DNA from: Thermococcus argininiproducens
GTDB taxonomy: Archaea > Methanobacteriota_B > Thermococci > Thermococcales > Thermococcaceae
Reading direction: 5' to 3'
Assembly: GCF_023746595.1 (NCBI RefSeq)
Contig: NZ_CP080572.1
Coordinates: forward strand, 248,001-312,000
DNA: 64,000 bases
The notes under the pieces are model-generated. The model was not told where the DNA came from, made no database searches, and saw only the letters and a list, made by a program, of their open reading frames with translations. The stretch's first letter is position 1. The number at the start of each line of letters is the position of its first letter. The position numbers and the translations under genes are program-made. Below, piece by piece: positions 34,305 to 42,410 of this stretch.

Positions 34305-34634
34305 ATGGTAAAAGTTTTGGTGATACTCTCAAGTGACGATGAAAAGGCTCTGCCTGGTTTTATGTGGGCAGTAAATGCTATTAAATACAGATGGGTAGAT
34401 AATGTTGAAGTAATTCTCTTTGGCCCAATAGAAAGGGCAATAGCTAAAGGAGACGAACGCTTCCTTTCTTGGATAGAAAAGCTGAAAGAATTAGGGAAAC
34501 TGCCACTTGCATGTAAGAGAGTGGCCGAATTAGAAGGATTTGAGGTCTCACTAGAGAAATATGCAAAAGTTGAATACGTGGGAAAGATAATAGCAGAGTA
34601 TCTTAAAGAAGGCTATGTTGTGATGACATTTTAA
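34305..34634 (+). CDS. DsrE-family sulfur-relay-type protein
   Basis: This 109-residue protein has the DsrE/DsrF-like fold: KVLVILSSDDEKALPGFMWAV, NVEVILFGPIERAIA and a single Cys in KLPLACKRVAELEGF where the active Cys of the family sits. DsrE-like proteins shuttle persulfides in tRNA thiolation or sulfur oxidation. GGAGGAATAAGC precedes the ATG. It is translationally close to the Cys-rich gene upstream and 60 bases before the thioredoxin-CcdA gene. Confidence 0.83.
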   Translation: MVKVLVILSSDDEKALPGFMWAVNAIKYRWVDNVEVILFGPIERAIAKGDERFLSWIEKLKELGKLPLACKRVAELEGFEVSLEKYAKVEYVGKIIAEYLKEGYVVMTF

Positions 34635-34694
34635 TGAAAAAAGCTTCAAGAAAAGCCTTTTAATTCATTTTTCTACAATTTTTGGGGTGAAAAC

Positions 34695-35960
34695 GTGAGA
34701 AGGGTTGTTCTGCTTCTCATTGTACTTGTGGCTCTTGGGCAGTTGGTAGCTGGTGAAGATGTCACTTATGGAAGCTTAAAATTTAAAGCAATTTCAAATG
34801 AAAAAGAACTTAATTCTTTAATTTCTGCACATGAGGGGGAATACTTCTTTATCTTTTACCATTCAAAAAGTTGTCCAGCATGTAATTACATGAAAAAGAG
34901 TGTATTTCCAACCCAAAAGGCTATAAAAAGCCTAAATGGCATAAACCTAATTTCCATTGATGTGTATAAAGGAAGAACCCTCACAACACTCCAATACAAA
35001 GTCTATGATAGAGTTCTTGTACTTCAACCTGACAACAGTGGTTATTATACTCCGAAAGAAAAGGGAGAGACAATAGGTGTAGGAGTTCCCGGTACACCGA
35101 CAATGGTGATCTTCAAAGTTGAAAATGGAGAGAAAATCCTAAAGGGCCTCGCTATAGGGGCTCTTAACCCAGACAGTCTTGAGTTTTTTGTAAAAAATAG
35201 TATAGAAGACCCTCTAAGGAACGAAACACCAACAGAAGAGAAAGAACATCCTCCGAGCAAGTTATCCTTAGCTGTTCTCTTACCAATATTCTCGGCAGGT
35301 ATTCTTAGCGTATTTTCTCCATGCGTGCTTCCCTTGATAGCAGGCACTTTTTCACTTTTATTTGCAAAAAGAAAAATTGAAATTGTGATAGCAGGAATGG
35401 TTGTTTCTTTTGCCGTCCTCGGTGCCTTGGCAGGTACTCTGGGCTCTTATGTATCTCAAATTAGAAATGCCTTGTACTTCATAGGGGGTTTAGGCTTCAT
35501 AGTAGTAGGAACGTCATTGATAAGCACTACTTTCAATCAAAAGGTTATGAGAACACTATCCCTTTCTCCATCCAAACTTTCATCAAGTAGTGGCTATATT
35601 TCCGACGTTCTCTTAGGTTCTGCTCTCGGGACTACGTGGATAGGATGTATTGCTCCCTACCTTGGGTTTGCAATTATAACTGCCACCCTAAGCGGGAGTG
35701 TCGTAAAAGGCGTGATAGTTATGGGAGTTTATGGAGTAGGAATGGGCCTTACAATATACTTGATTATGGGTTCCAAAGATTTGGCAGAATGGATAAATGA
35801 AAAATTCCTCTCAAATAAACTGAGCTTGGATATCCAGCAAAAGGCAAGATGGGAAAAGGCGATAGGAATCGTCATAATTATCCTCGGCATTCTCATGTTA
35901 ACAGAACTAACTCCTCTTAGACTATGGAGTGCAATTTTTGAAAGCTTGTCAAAAATTTAG
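34695..35960 (+). CDS. Thioredoxin-like/CcdA (DsbD-like) transmembrane thiol transporter
   Basis: This 421-residue protein has a signal peptide, an external thioredoxin domain with CPAC at about residues 56-59 (SKSCPACNYMKK), and then six helices of the CcdA/DsbD family. The helices carry the conserved transport cysteines in FSPCVLPLIAG and TWIGCIAPYLGF. The protein moves reducing equivalents from the cytoplasm to external thiols. The domain order, thioredoxin then CcdA, is the reverse of DsbD's C-terminal thioredoxin. The GTG start at 34695 follows GGGGTGAAAAC. It is followed by the DUF302 gene. Confidence 0.88.
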   Translation: MRRVVLLLIVLVALGQLVAGEDVTYGSLKFKAISNEKELNSLISAHEGEYFFIFYHSKSCPACNYMKKSVFPTQKAIKSLNGINLISIDVYKGRTLTTLQYKVYDRVLVLQPDNSGYYTPKEKGETIGVGVPGTPTMVIFKVENGEKILKGLAIGALNPDSLEFFVKNSIEDPLRNETPTEEKEHPPSKLSLAVLLPIFSAGILSVFSPCVLPLIAGTFSLLFAKRKIEIVIAGMVVSFAVLGALAGTLGSYVSQIRNALYFIGGLGFIVVGTSLISTTFNQKVMRTLSLSPSKLSSSSGYISDVLLGSALGTTWIGCIAPYLGFAIITATLSGSVVKGVIVMGVYGVGMGLTIYLIMGSKDLAEWINEKFLSNKLSLDIQQKARWEKAIGIVIIILGILMLTELTPLRLWSAIFESLSKI

Positions 35961-35971
35961 GGGGTGATTGG

Positions 35972-36325
35972 ATGTTTAGATACAGAAGGAATGTTGGAAT
36001 ATCCCTAAAAGAGGTTGAAGAAAAGTTAAAGGCAGAGCTGGAAAAGAAGGGATACAAGGTTGTACTCGAGTTTACCCCCAGTGAAGTTGTAAAAGCTAAG
36101 TTGGGTGTTGAAATGGAACCTTATAGAATCTTCTACGTCTGCAATCCAAAGAAGTTTTATGAGATGACTAAGGTCGAGTATGAAATTGGTTCATTTGCCC
36201 CATGTCCGGTTTTGCTTTATGAAAAAGAAGGAAATGTATATGTTGCTATAAACACTGCTGAAGATATCGTTGAGGTCATCAAAGACCCTCTTGAAGATGT
36301 CAGGGCTGTCATAGACTCTCTCTAA
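35972..36325 (+). CDS. DUF302 family protein (thiol-relay-locus paralogue)
   Basis: This 117-residue protein matches the two other DUF302 genes here in layout: GISLKEVEEKLKAELEKKGYKV, a first Cys in FYVCNPKKFYEM and a second in GSFAPCPVLLYEKEG. It ends in a helix similar to DVRAVIDSL. The start follows GGGGGTGATTGG. It lies 11 bases after the CcdA-type gene, the clearest operonic link to a redox pathway among the three copies. Confidence 0.84.
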   Translation: MFRYRRNVGISLKEVEEKLKAELEKKGYKVVLEFTPSEVVKAKLGVEMEPYRIFYVCNPKKFYEMTKVEYEIGSFAPCPVLLYEKEGNVYVAINTAEDIVEVIKDPLEDVRAVIDSL

Positions 36326-36381
36326 CTTCTTTTCCACAATTTTAATAAGGTTAAGATACAAAATTTAATGAGGTGATTTTC

Positions 36382-37197
36382 ATGAAAAGAGCCCTTGTTA
36401 CTCTTACCCCCACTGAAAGCAAACGCTTGATTGCTAAAGCTATTGTGGCACTTGAAGAAGTGCAACATGCCCTTGAGAACGGTTTTGTATATATTGCCAC
36501 TGGTACAACTGCCGCATATGTAGCAGAGGAGATTTTAGGAGAAAAAATCGAAAAAGAAAAATGGACAGTAGGAGTTATAAGCAAAGGGAGAACATGTGTA
36601 ACGGCAAAAAAGACGTGGCCAAAACATCTTGTTCTTTACAAAGGAAAACCATATGAAGGTGAACCCCTTGAGGCCCTAAAGGAGATGGGCCCAGAGGATG
36701 TATTTATAAAAGGAGCAAATGCAATAGACCAGAACTGGAATGTAGCTGTTTTTGCAGCTGCTCCCGATGGTGGAACAATAGGAAAAACCTTTGGATGGAC
36801 AATAACAAAGGGAGTCATCACGATAACCCCAATAAGCCTTGAGAAGTTCACTCCTACACCAGTTGAGGTTAGTGCCAAACTTACAGGCATTCATTCTTTT
36901 GATTGGGGAACAGGCCTCTATGCTGCACTAGTTCCAATCCCACATGCCATTCCAGTTACGGAAGTGGAGGCCTATGACATCCTAGCTAACGTTGATGCGA
37001 TCCCCATAGCATCTGGAGGAGCAGGGGGTGCAGAGGGGAGCGTTACTCTTGTCCTAGAGGGGGATGACGAAGATATGGAGAGAGCTAAGGAGATTACAAA
37101 AGCCATCAAAGGTGAACCTCCTTTAGAACCATACACTGAAGACTGTTCTATATGTCCATTTGCGAAGATCTGTGGAATTGGAACGGGCGCTTTTTAG
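36382..37197 (+). CDS. Unknown conserved-looking protein with C-terminal Cys cluster
   Basis: I do not recognise this 271-residue protein. It starts RALVTLTPTESKRLIAKAIV and has GFVYIATGTTAAYVAEEILG, Gly-rich runs (ASGGAGGAEGS) and a C-terminal CSICPFAKICGIGTGAF, whose three Cys could hold a metal or cluster. No membrane helix or signal is present. The ATG at 36382 follows GAGGTGATT. It follows the DUF302 gene by 56 bases with a TATA-like stretch between, so it may have its own promoter. Confidence 0.72.
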   Translation: MKRALVTLTPTESKRLIAKAIVALEEVQHALENGFVYIATGTTAAYVAEEILGEKIEKEKWTVGVISKGRTCVTAKKTWPKHLVLYKGKPYEGEPLEALKEMGPEDVFIKGANAIDQNWNVAVFAAAPDGGTIGKTFGWTITKGVITITPISLEKFTPTPVEVSAKLTGIHSFDWGTGLYAALVPIPHAIPVTEVEAYDILANVDAIPIASGGAGGAEGSVTLVLEGDDEDMERAKEITKAIKGEPPLEPYTEDCSICPFAKICGIGTGAF

Positions 37198-37249
37198 CCC
37201 TCTCTAAAAATTTATAAATATTTGAGAAAGGTTTAGTCAGGGAAGGGCA

Positions 37250-37816
37250 ATGAAAAGAAGCAGGGCAGCTTGGATCTTCCTTATCATGTTTCTACTTCTG
37301 CCCCTGGCAGCTGCCGACGAGGATTATGAAAACAACGAAGCCCAATTTGGTGAGTTGGCTGGAGCAGGTTTCATAGTAATAACCGCAGGAATAGTTCTTT
37401 ACTCCATTATCAAGGGAACTTCCTTTGTAGAATACAGGAAAGGAAGTTTCTCCATAGAGCTAAGCCAAGAAATGTCCTTTTTGAAGGCTCGCGTCCCCCT
37501 CTCCCTCCTCGATATCCATCATATCCTTGTGGTTATCGGTTCTCTCCTGACCCTACCCCACTTCATATCGTGCCAGGACTACAGCACGCCTGCTGGCTTA
37601 ACCGGCCTTTTACTCGGTTTCATACTGCTCATTGAAAATGTAAGCGGGTTCTATGGACGTTATCTTCATGCAAAGGTTGAGAAGCTGAGAAGAGAGGTCA
37701 ACAACCCCTATCTGAAAGGAACCTTAAAAAAGTTTAGGATATGGAGGGAACTTCACATCGCGTGGACTCTGGTCATGTACTTCCTTCTTGTGCTCCACGT
37801 TATCTTTGTAGATTGA
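37250..37816 (+). CDS. Secretory-signal membrane protein, b561-like with paired His
   Basis: This 188-residue protein has an N-terminal signal segment (FLIMFLLLPLAAADEDY) and four helices. Two carry paired His spaced as in cytochrome b561-type membrane heme proteins: SLLDIHHILVVIGSLLTLPHF and RELHIAWTLVMYFLLVLHVIF. That would give two potential bis-His heme sites across the membrane. The assignment is by pattern only. A TATA (AATTTATAAATA, about 37207-37218) lies upstream, with GGGAAGGGCA before the ATG. It is the second possible heme protein here. Confidence 0.68.
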   Translation: MKRSRAAWIFLIMFLLLPLAAADEDYENNEAQFGELAGAGFIVITAGIVLYSIIKGTSFVEYRKGSFSIELSQEMSFLKARVPLSLLDIHHILVVIGSLLTLPHFISCQDYSTPAGLTGLLLGFILLIENVSGFYGRYLHAKVEKLRREVNNPYLKGTLKKFRIWRELHIAWTLVMYFLLVLHVIFVD

Positions 37817-37883
37817 TCTTTCAAAGTATCCCATCTATCTATTTTCATTCTTCCTGAAAATGGCTTTTTTAAACAATAAAAAA

Positions 37884-38981
37884 CTAAAGAAACACGGAAG
37901 CATCAAAAGAAGTAACATTTTCAACCTTTTTGCCGAGTATCACTGTATCCTCCTTCTTTACCGCACCTTCCGGAACCATGAGCGGTGCATGCACCATCGC
38001 CAGCACCATTCCTTCCCGGGCTTTCATTGCCCTGTGTGGAACCACTATCGTGGTTATGGGATCCTCTTCAATTAAGAGCCCAACTCCGTGAGTGTATCCG
38101 GTTATGTAGTACTCCTGAAGTCCTTTCTCCCTGTAAACCGCAGCTATATCTTTCTCCACCCGAGCAAAAGTGACTCCCGGCCGGGTCTTTTCCAAAGCGA
38201 TTTTATGGACCTCCTCCATCGCCTCAATGGCATTCTTCGCTCTCTCATTTGGCTCTCCGATGAAAAAGCTCCTCGTCAGGTTTGCATAATAATGGTTGTA
38301 GTCCGCACCGATTACCACGGTTACAAACTTACCCCTCTCAACTTTAACGTCTCTAAAAGGCTCGGCATGTGCCCTCGGCGTTGCGGATACATAGACCTTC
38401 GGGTCTTCGCTCCCATTGAGCATCAGCTCACGGTAAATCCCGGCAGCGATTTCAAGCTCGCTCTTCCCAGGCTTTATCTCCTCCATCGCCACTTCCATTC
38501 CCTTAACCGCAATCTTTCCTGCTTTCCTTATGTTATCAAGCTCCCAATCATCCTTTATCATCCTCAACTGCATTGAAAGGCCTCTGATGTCTTCGATCTG
38601 CACCCCCGGGTTGAGCTTCTTGAAAATCTCATAGAACAGAATGTAGGCATCCCTCTCGATGGAGAACTCCATGCCGACGGTGCTGTAACCGTTTTTCCCG
38701 ATCCACATCGTCACCATTGCCATCAAATCTTCCGTCTTTTGAAACTCTTCAACGTTCTTAATCCAGCTCTTCTGCATGAAGAGCTCCTTCTCACCTTTGG
38801 CCACAATGACCACCGGCTCCCCTTCGGCCGGAATGAGGAGGCTCGGACGGAGCCATTTGGTACCGGTGAAGTAAATAAAAGTGGAGAGTGTCCTTATAAC
38901 GGCTCCGTCTATCTCATTTTCCATTAAGAGATCCTGGAACTTTTCAACCCTCTTTTTAAATATCCCTTCACTCCCCCTCAT
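37884..38981 (-). CDS. M24-family Xaa-Pro aminopeptidase-like metallopeptidase
   Basis: This 365-residue protein has the creatinase-like N-terminal domain and the pita-bread catalytic domain. Likely metal ligands occur around FVTVVIGADYNHYYANLTRSF (Asp), GYTHGVGLLIEEDP (His), and later Glu residues. It would release N-terminal residues before proline. GGTGAGGTAA precedes the ATG, which directly follows the cupin stop. It is the last gene of the four-gene operon started by the flavodiiron gene. A peptidase in a stress operon is unusual; it may serve repair or simply share the promoter. Confidence 0.87.
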   Translation of the reverse strand: MRGSEGIFKKRVEKFQDLLMENEIDGAVIRTLSTFIYFTGTKWLRPSLLIPAEGEPVVIVAKGEKELFMQKSWIKNVEEFQKTEDLMAMVTMWIGKNGYSTVGMEFSIERDAYILFYEIFKKLNPGVQIEDIRGLSMQLRMIKDDWELDNIRKAGKIAVKGMEVAMEEIKPGKSELEIAAGIYRELMLNGSEDPKVYVSATPRAHAEPFRDVKVERGKFVTVVIGADYNHYYANLTRSFFIGEPNERAKNAIEAMEEVHKIALEKTRPGVTFARVEKDIAAVYREKGLQEYYITGYTHGVGLLIEEDPITTIVVPHRAMKAREGMVLAMVHAPLMVPEGAVKKEDTVILGKKVENVTSFDASVFL

Positions 38982-39293
38982 TTACCTCACCTTAATCACA
39001 AGAAACTTCATCTCCAGACTTCCCGTGTTCTCAACGCTGTGAGGCACTTCCCTGGGGAGGTAAACGAGGGTTGCCTTTCTAACCTCTTCTTTCTCCTCTC
39101 CAACTTCAACCATTCCTTTGCCCTTTATGACGTACAGGAAGGCATCTACAGGGGCGGTGTGCTTTTTAAGCCCTTCCCCCGGCTTCAGCGTTACGTGAAG
39201 TATCTGGACATTTTCCATACCAATCAGCTTTTTAACATCAACCCCGTGGGGGTTCTCAAACTTTTCCGCATCCTCAACCTTTACAACAATCAT
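38982..39293 (-). CDS. Cupin-fold protein
   Basis: This 103-residue cupin has HVTLKPGEGLKKHTAPVDAFLYVIKGKG and the second cupin motif region VYLPREVPHSVENTG. Its metal-ligand His set is reduced (HTAPVD in place of the usual HxH). It may bind a metal or small ligand. It sits one base after the DUF438-hemerythrin stop and joins the M24 peptidase directly, so it is co-transcribed in the candidate nitrosative-stress operon. Substrate unknown. Confidence 0.85.
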   Translation of the reverse strand: MIVVKVEDAEKFENPHGVDVKKLIGMENVQILHVTLKPGEGLKKHTAPVDAFLYVIKGKGMVEVGEEKEEVRKATLVYLPREVPHSVENTGSLEMKFLVIKVR

Positions 39294-39294
39294 A

Positions 39295-40632
39295 TCAATC
39301 CCTCCAGTCCAAAAGCCTTTTCTCCCCTTCGAGGGCTTTAATTCTGCTTATCTCCTGCGTTATTTCAAGCGTCCCAAGGTACTCACCCTTCTCATCCCTG
39401 ACAGGGACGTATTTGATGTAAATGAACTTCCCGCCCATCTGAATCCAGAATTCTGCGGCGTCCTTTTTGCCCTCCTTGAAGGCCTTGAGGATTTTGTCAA
39501 CCACGCTGACACTCTTCGGTGGATGGCAGAGCTGCACGGGTCTTCCGATAACCGAGGGTGTCCTCGTAAATATTCTGTCCCCACCGGAGAAAAACCTTAC
39601 TCTATCATCTTTATCTATGAAAGTTACATCAACTGGAAGATGCTTGAAAATCGCGTTTATCTCCTTTGGAGAGAGGTATCCAGTCTCAAGTTCTAAGTCA
39701 CCTTCCCTCTTTACTTTAGTTCTGTCTCCTTCAAGCTTCTGTCCCCTCAGTGCCATCTGAACTTCCTTTGGCAAGCTCAAAATCTGTTCAGCTGTTAAGG
39801 TGGTGTCAATTTCGTAGGGATGGAGAGGCTTGGCTTCTGGCTTCCACTCATCTCCGGGCTTAACTTTGTAGTAACCTATTGCCTCTTCCTGCTGCTTAAT
39901 GGCAACCCACTCCCCCTCGGAGAGCAAGGCTCTCAGCGTCGGGTATAGTATGTTGTTCTCCCTGAACACCATGTCCACGAGGGCGTTCGAGAGCTCGGAG
40001 GCCTTTTCCTTGAGGGCTCTGGTGAACTCCTCCCACTCCATTCCGTCCGCTTTGTTTAGAATCTCAAGGAGCTGTTTGATCATGCCTCTTGTCTCATCGT
40101 GCTTTGTCCAGAGGACCGTTGGAACCGCTGTAATGCCTCTCCTCTCAAGGTACGGGAAGATAAGCATCTCCTCCCTGTTGTAGTGGGTAAAACCGACAGC
40201 TCTAAGCTGGTTGGCTATTCCTTTGAGAACACCAAGAATTTCCTCCCTCATCCTCTCATCCTTCGTGTTTGCGAGGGTAGATGCATAGAGGTTCAGCATT
40301 TCGGCGTCTTTTATTATCTCCCTGTTCTCCTCATAGAGCGTATAGAGGGGATGTACCGGAGGAATGTCCTTCATCTCCTCCCTTTCAGTGCCGGCAACCG
40401 CCTCCCTGAAGAGCTCAACGTGAATATCGCACATCTTGGCTATCTCTCTCGCTGAGATACCCTCTTTAACGAGCTCCTGCTCAATAAGGGGTATTTCCAG
40501 CGGTGAGATGTTCCTCAAGAGATCTTTAAACTCCTCCTTGAGCTTTTCAACATCCTCTCCCCTGTGGATTTTTCTTAAAAGTTCTTTCATCTTTTCTTTC
40601 TTGTACTCGCGGTTTTTCAGGAGTTCGGTCAT
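39295..40632 (-). CDS. DUF438-hemerythrin-PAS protein
   Basis: This 445-residue protein has a DUF438 domain (residues about 15-85: LLRKIHRGEDVEKLKEEFKD to EIAKMCDIHVELFREAV), a hemerythrin HHE domain (about 95-240, with HPLYTLYEENREI, FTHYNREEMLIFPYLERRG and WTKHDETRGMIKQLL) and a C-terminal PAS domain (FIDKDDRVRFFSGGDRIF to the end). A diiron site and a PAS sensor fit detection or handling of O2 or NO. Relatives of this domain mix include iron-centre repair proteins. It overlaps the flavodiiron stop (ATGA), so translation is coupled. Confidence 0.9.
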   Translation of the reverse strand: MTELLKNREYKKEKMKELLRKIHRGEDVEKLKEEFKDLLRNISPLEIPLIEQELVKEGISAREIAKMCDIHVELFREAVAGTEREEMKDIPPVHPLYTLYEENREIIKDAEMLNLYASTLANTKDERMREEILGVLKGIANQLRAVGFTHYNREEMLIFPYLERRGITAVPTVLWTKHDETRGMIKQLLEILNKADGMEWEEFTRALKEKASELSNALVDMVFRENNILYPTLRALLSEGEWVAIKQQEEAIGYYKVKPGDEWKPEAKPLHPYEIDTTLTAEQILSLPKEVQMALRGQKLEGDRTKVKREGDLELETGYLSPKEINAIFKHLPVDVTFIDKDDRVRFFSGGDRIFTRTPSVIGRPVQLCHPPKSVSVVDKILKAFKEGKKDAAEFWIQMGGKFIYIKYVPVRDEKGEYLGTLEITQEISRIKALEGEKRLLDWRD

Positions 40633-41813
40633 TCAACACCACCCTTAACCTTTTCTTTGATGAGAAGCGCAAGCCCGCGGAGCTTTTCGTAATCCTCTCC
40701 CCTCGGCCTCGCACGAATCTCAAGGCTCCCGAGGAGCTCTATATTCGAGCCCTTCAGCACTTCAAGGAGTGAATCCTTGCTCCTCCCGTGCCACCCGTAG
40801 GAGCCCATTATCACCGCATATTTTGCGGGCGGCCTGAGGGCCTTTACGAGGTATGCGGCATAGATCGCAAGGGGATGAGCACCCCCAAGGACTGTCGGGG
40901 CTGCCAGAACTATGACCCTTGAGTCCACGAGGTCTTTGGCGACCTCCCCTATGTCCGAGCTCACGAGATTGTGCACCTTTACATCCACCCCTTCAGCGGT
41001 CAGAAGAGCCGCGAGCTCCCTCACCATGGTCTCATTTGCCCCCCACATGCTGACATAGGCTATCAACACTTTCTCCTTCGTCTCCCCGCTGCTCCACTTT
41101 TTATACGCCTCGATTATCCTCGCGGGATTCCTGTATATCGGGCCGTGGCTCGGGGCGATTATCTCAATCTCAAGCCCCTCGATCTTTTGGAGTGCTCTCT
41201 TCGCCATGGCCGAGAAGGGCATCATTATCTCCCCGAAGTATCTCTGGGCGTGCGTTAGAAGGTCGGGCACGTCATCGTCGTAAAAGCCCCCAGCAAGGTG
41301 GGCCCCAAAGAAGTCGCATGGAAAGAGTATTTTATCCTCCACCAGATATGTAAACATGGTCTCAGGCCAGTGGAGCCATGGGGCCTCTATGAACCTGAGG
41401 GTCTTCCCTCCCAGTGAGACGGTGTCGCCATCCTTCACCACCATAATCCTCTCATCGGGGACATCGTAGTATGCTTTAGCCATGTCCGCGCCTTTTTCGG
41501 TTGCAATGAGGATGGCCTTTTCGTTCCTCTCCAGCAGGTATGGAATTGCGCCCGAATGGTCGGGCTCGGCGTGGTTCATCACTATGTAATCGATATCGGC
41601 CACGTCTGCGATTTCGTTTATTTTCTCCTCAAGCTCCCTCTCAAAACTGGGATTTACGGTGTCTATGAGGGCGGTTTTTTCACTCCCGACGACCAGATAG
41701 GCGTTGTAGGAAGTTCCTTCCGGAAGGGGAATTAGAGAATCGAAGATTCTCCTGTTCCAGTCCTTAATTCCAACCCAGTAAACATCTTCAACAATTTTCA
41801 CAGCTTTCATCAT
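40629..41813 (-). CDS. Flavodiiron protein (A-type; NO/O2 reductase)
   Basis: This 394-residue protein has an N-terminal beta-lactamase-like diiron domain (MNHAEPDHSGAIPYLL with HxExDH, EAPWLHWPETMF, FFGAHL, and PSHGPIYR) and a C-terminal flavodoxin-like FMN domain (VLIAYVSMWGANETM, GSYGWHGRSKD). Such proteins reduce O2 to water or NO to N2O in anaerobes. Two adjacent ATGs (41813, 41810) follow GGTGCGTA. The ATGACATATGTCAT palindrome at 41825 sits between its TATA (TTTAAAAG, 41847-41854) and the start. Confidence 0.95.
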   Translation of the reverse strand: MMKAVKIVEDVYWVGIKDWNRRIFDSLIPLPEGTSYNAYLVVGSEKTALIDTVNPSFERELEEKINEIADVADIDYIVMNHAEPDHSGAIPYLLERNEKAILIATEKGADMAKAYYDVPDERIMVVKDGDTVSLGGKTLRFIEAPWLHWPETMFTYLVEDKILFPCDFFGAHLAGGFYDDDVPDLLTHAQRYFGEIMMPFSAMAKRALQKIEGLEIEIIAPSHGPIYRNPARIIEAYKKWSSGETKEKVLIAYVSMWGANETMVRELAALLTAEGVDVKVHNLVSSDIGEVAKDLVDSRVIVLAAPTVLGGAHPLAIYAAYLVKALRPPAKYAVIMGSYGWHGRSKDSLLEVLKGSNIELLGSLEIRARPRGEDYEKLRGLALLIKEKVKGGVE

Positions 41814-41824
41814 TACGCACCTTC

Positions 41825-41838
41825 ATGACATATGTCAT
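41825..41838. promoter_or_regulatory. Operator A of the flavodiiron operon
   Basis: ATGACATATGTCAT is a perfect 14-base palindrome at the expected transcription start, downstream of the TATA. The same motif recurs at four other promoters in this 6-kb block. Confidence 0.75.
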
Positions 41839-41887
41839 ATCAAATACTTTTAAACCTTTCTACCTATTCATGGCCAGCAAAGTTTAT

Positions 41888-41901
41888 ATGACATTTGTCA
41901 T
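41888..41901. promoter_or_regulatory. Operator B of the DUF2249 gene
   Basis: ATGACATTTGTCAT has the ATGACA/TGTCAT arms around two bases. It begins where the TATA-like GTTTATATG (41882-41890) ends, so it would block the DUF2249 promoter. Confidence 0.72.
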
Positions 41902-41922
41902 TATAAGTTTATGGTGAAACGA

Positions 41923-42408
41923 ATGGAGATTAAAGCTGTGGTGGACCTGAGGGGGCTAAACCCCCCGGAACCCGCTGTAAGGATAGTTGAGGCATTGAAG
42001 GATCTGGACAAGGGGGAGGGTATCGAGGCAATCGGCGACAGGCCGTTCAAAGGCATCCTCCCAAAGCTTGAGGAGGCAGAATACAAATACGAGCTGAAAA
42101 AAGTTGGAGATGCCTACATTTTGAGGATATGGAACGAGGGAAATGCCAGGGAAATTTCAGGACTCGGTGATGTGGAGTGCGCAAAGGAAATCGAAATAAA
42201 CGAGAACACAAACGTCGGGATGCTCATAGAGAGGTATCCCGGAGCTCTCGAAGTGCTCATTGAGTACGGCTTCACCCCGCTCAAAGACGAGACCCTGAGA
42301 AAGACCTTGGCAAGGACAATAACGCTGAAAGAGGCCAAAAAACTGGGCAACCTCCCAGATGAGAAGTTCAGGGAACTTTTAGAAAAGCTTAAAAAATTGA
42401 AAAGGTGA
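41923..42408 (+). CDS. DUF2249-DUF1858 (TusA-like/ScdA-N-like) protein
   Basis: This 161-residue protein starts with the DUF2249 pattern (VVDLRGLNPPEPAVRIVEAL, GIEAIGDRPFKGILPKLEE), which is TusA-like. It ends with a DUF1858-like helical domain (TNVGMLIERYPGALEVLIEYG), similar to the N-terminal part of ScdA/RIC iron-centre-repair proteins. An ATG at 41911 could serve as a leaderless start, because its TATA is about 26 bases upstream; I prefer 41923, which has GGTGA upstream. Its promoter carries operator B, and it sits between the flavodiiron operon and Hcp. Confidence 0.78.
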   Translation: MEIKAVVDLRGLNPPEPAVRIVEALKDLDKGEGIEAIGDRPFKGILPKLEEAEYKYELKKVGDAYILRIWNEGNAREISGLGDVECAKEIEINENTNVGMLIERYPGALEVLIEYGFTPLKDETLRKTLARTITLKEAKKLGNLPDEKFRELLEKLKKLKR

Positions 42409-42410
42409 GC

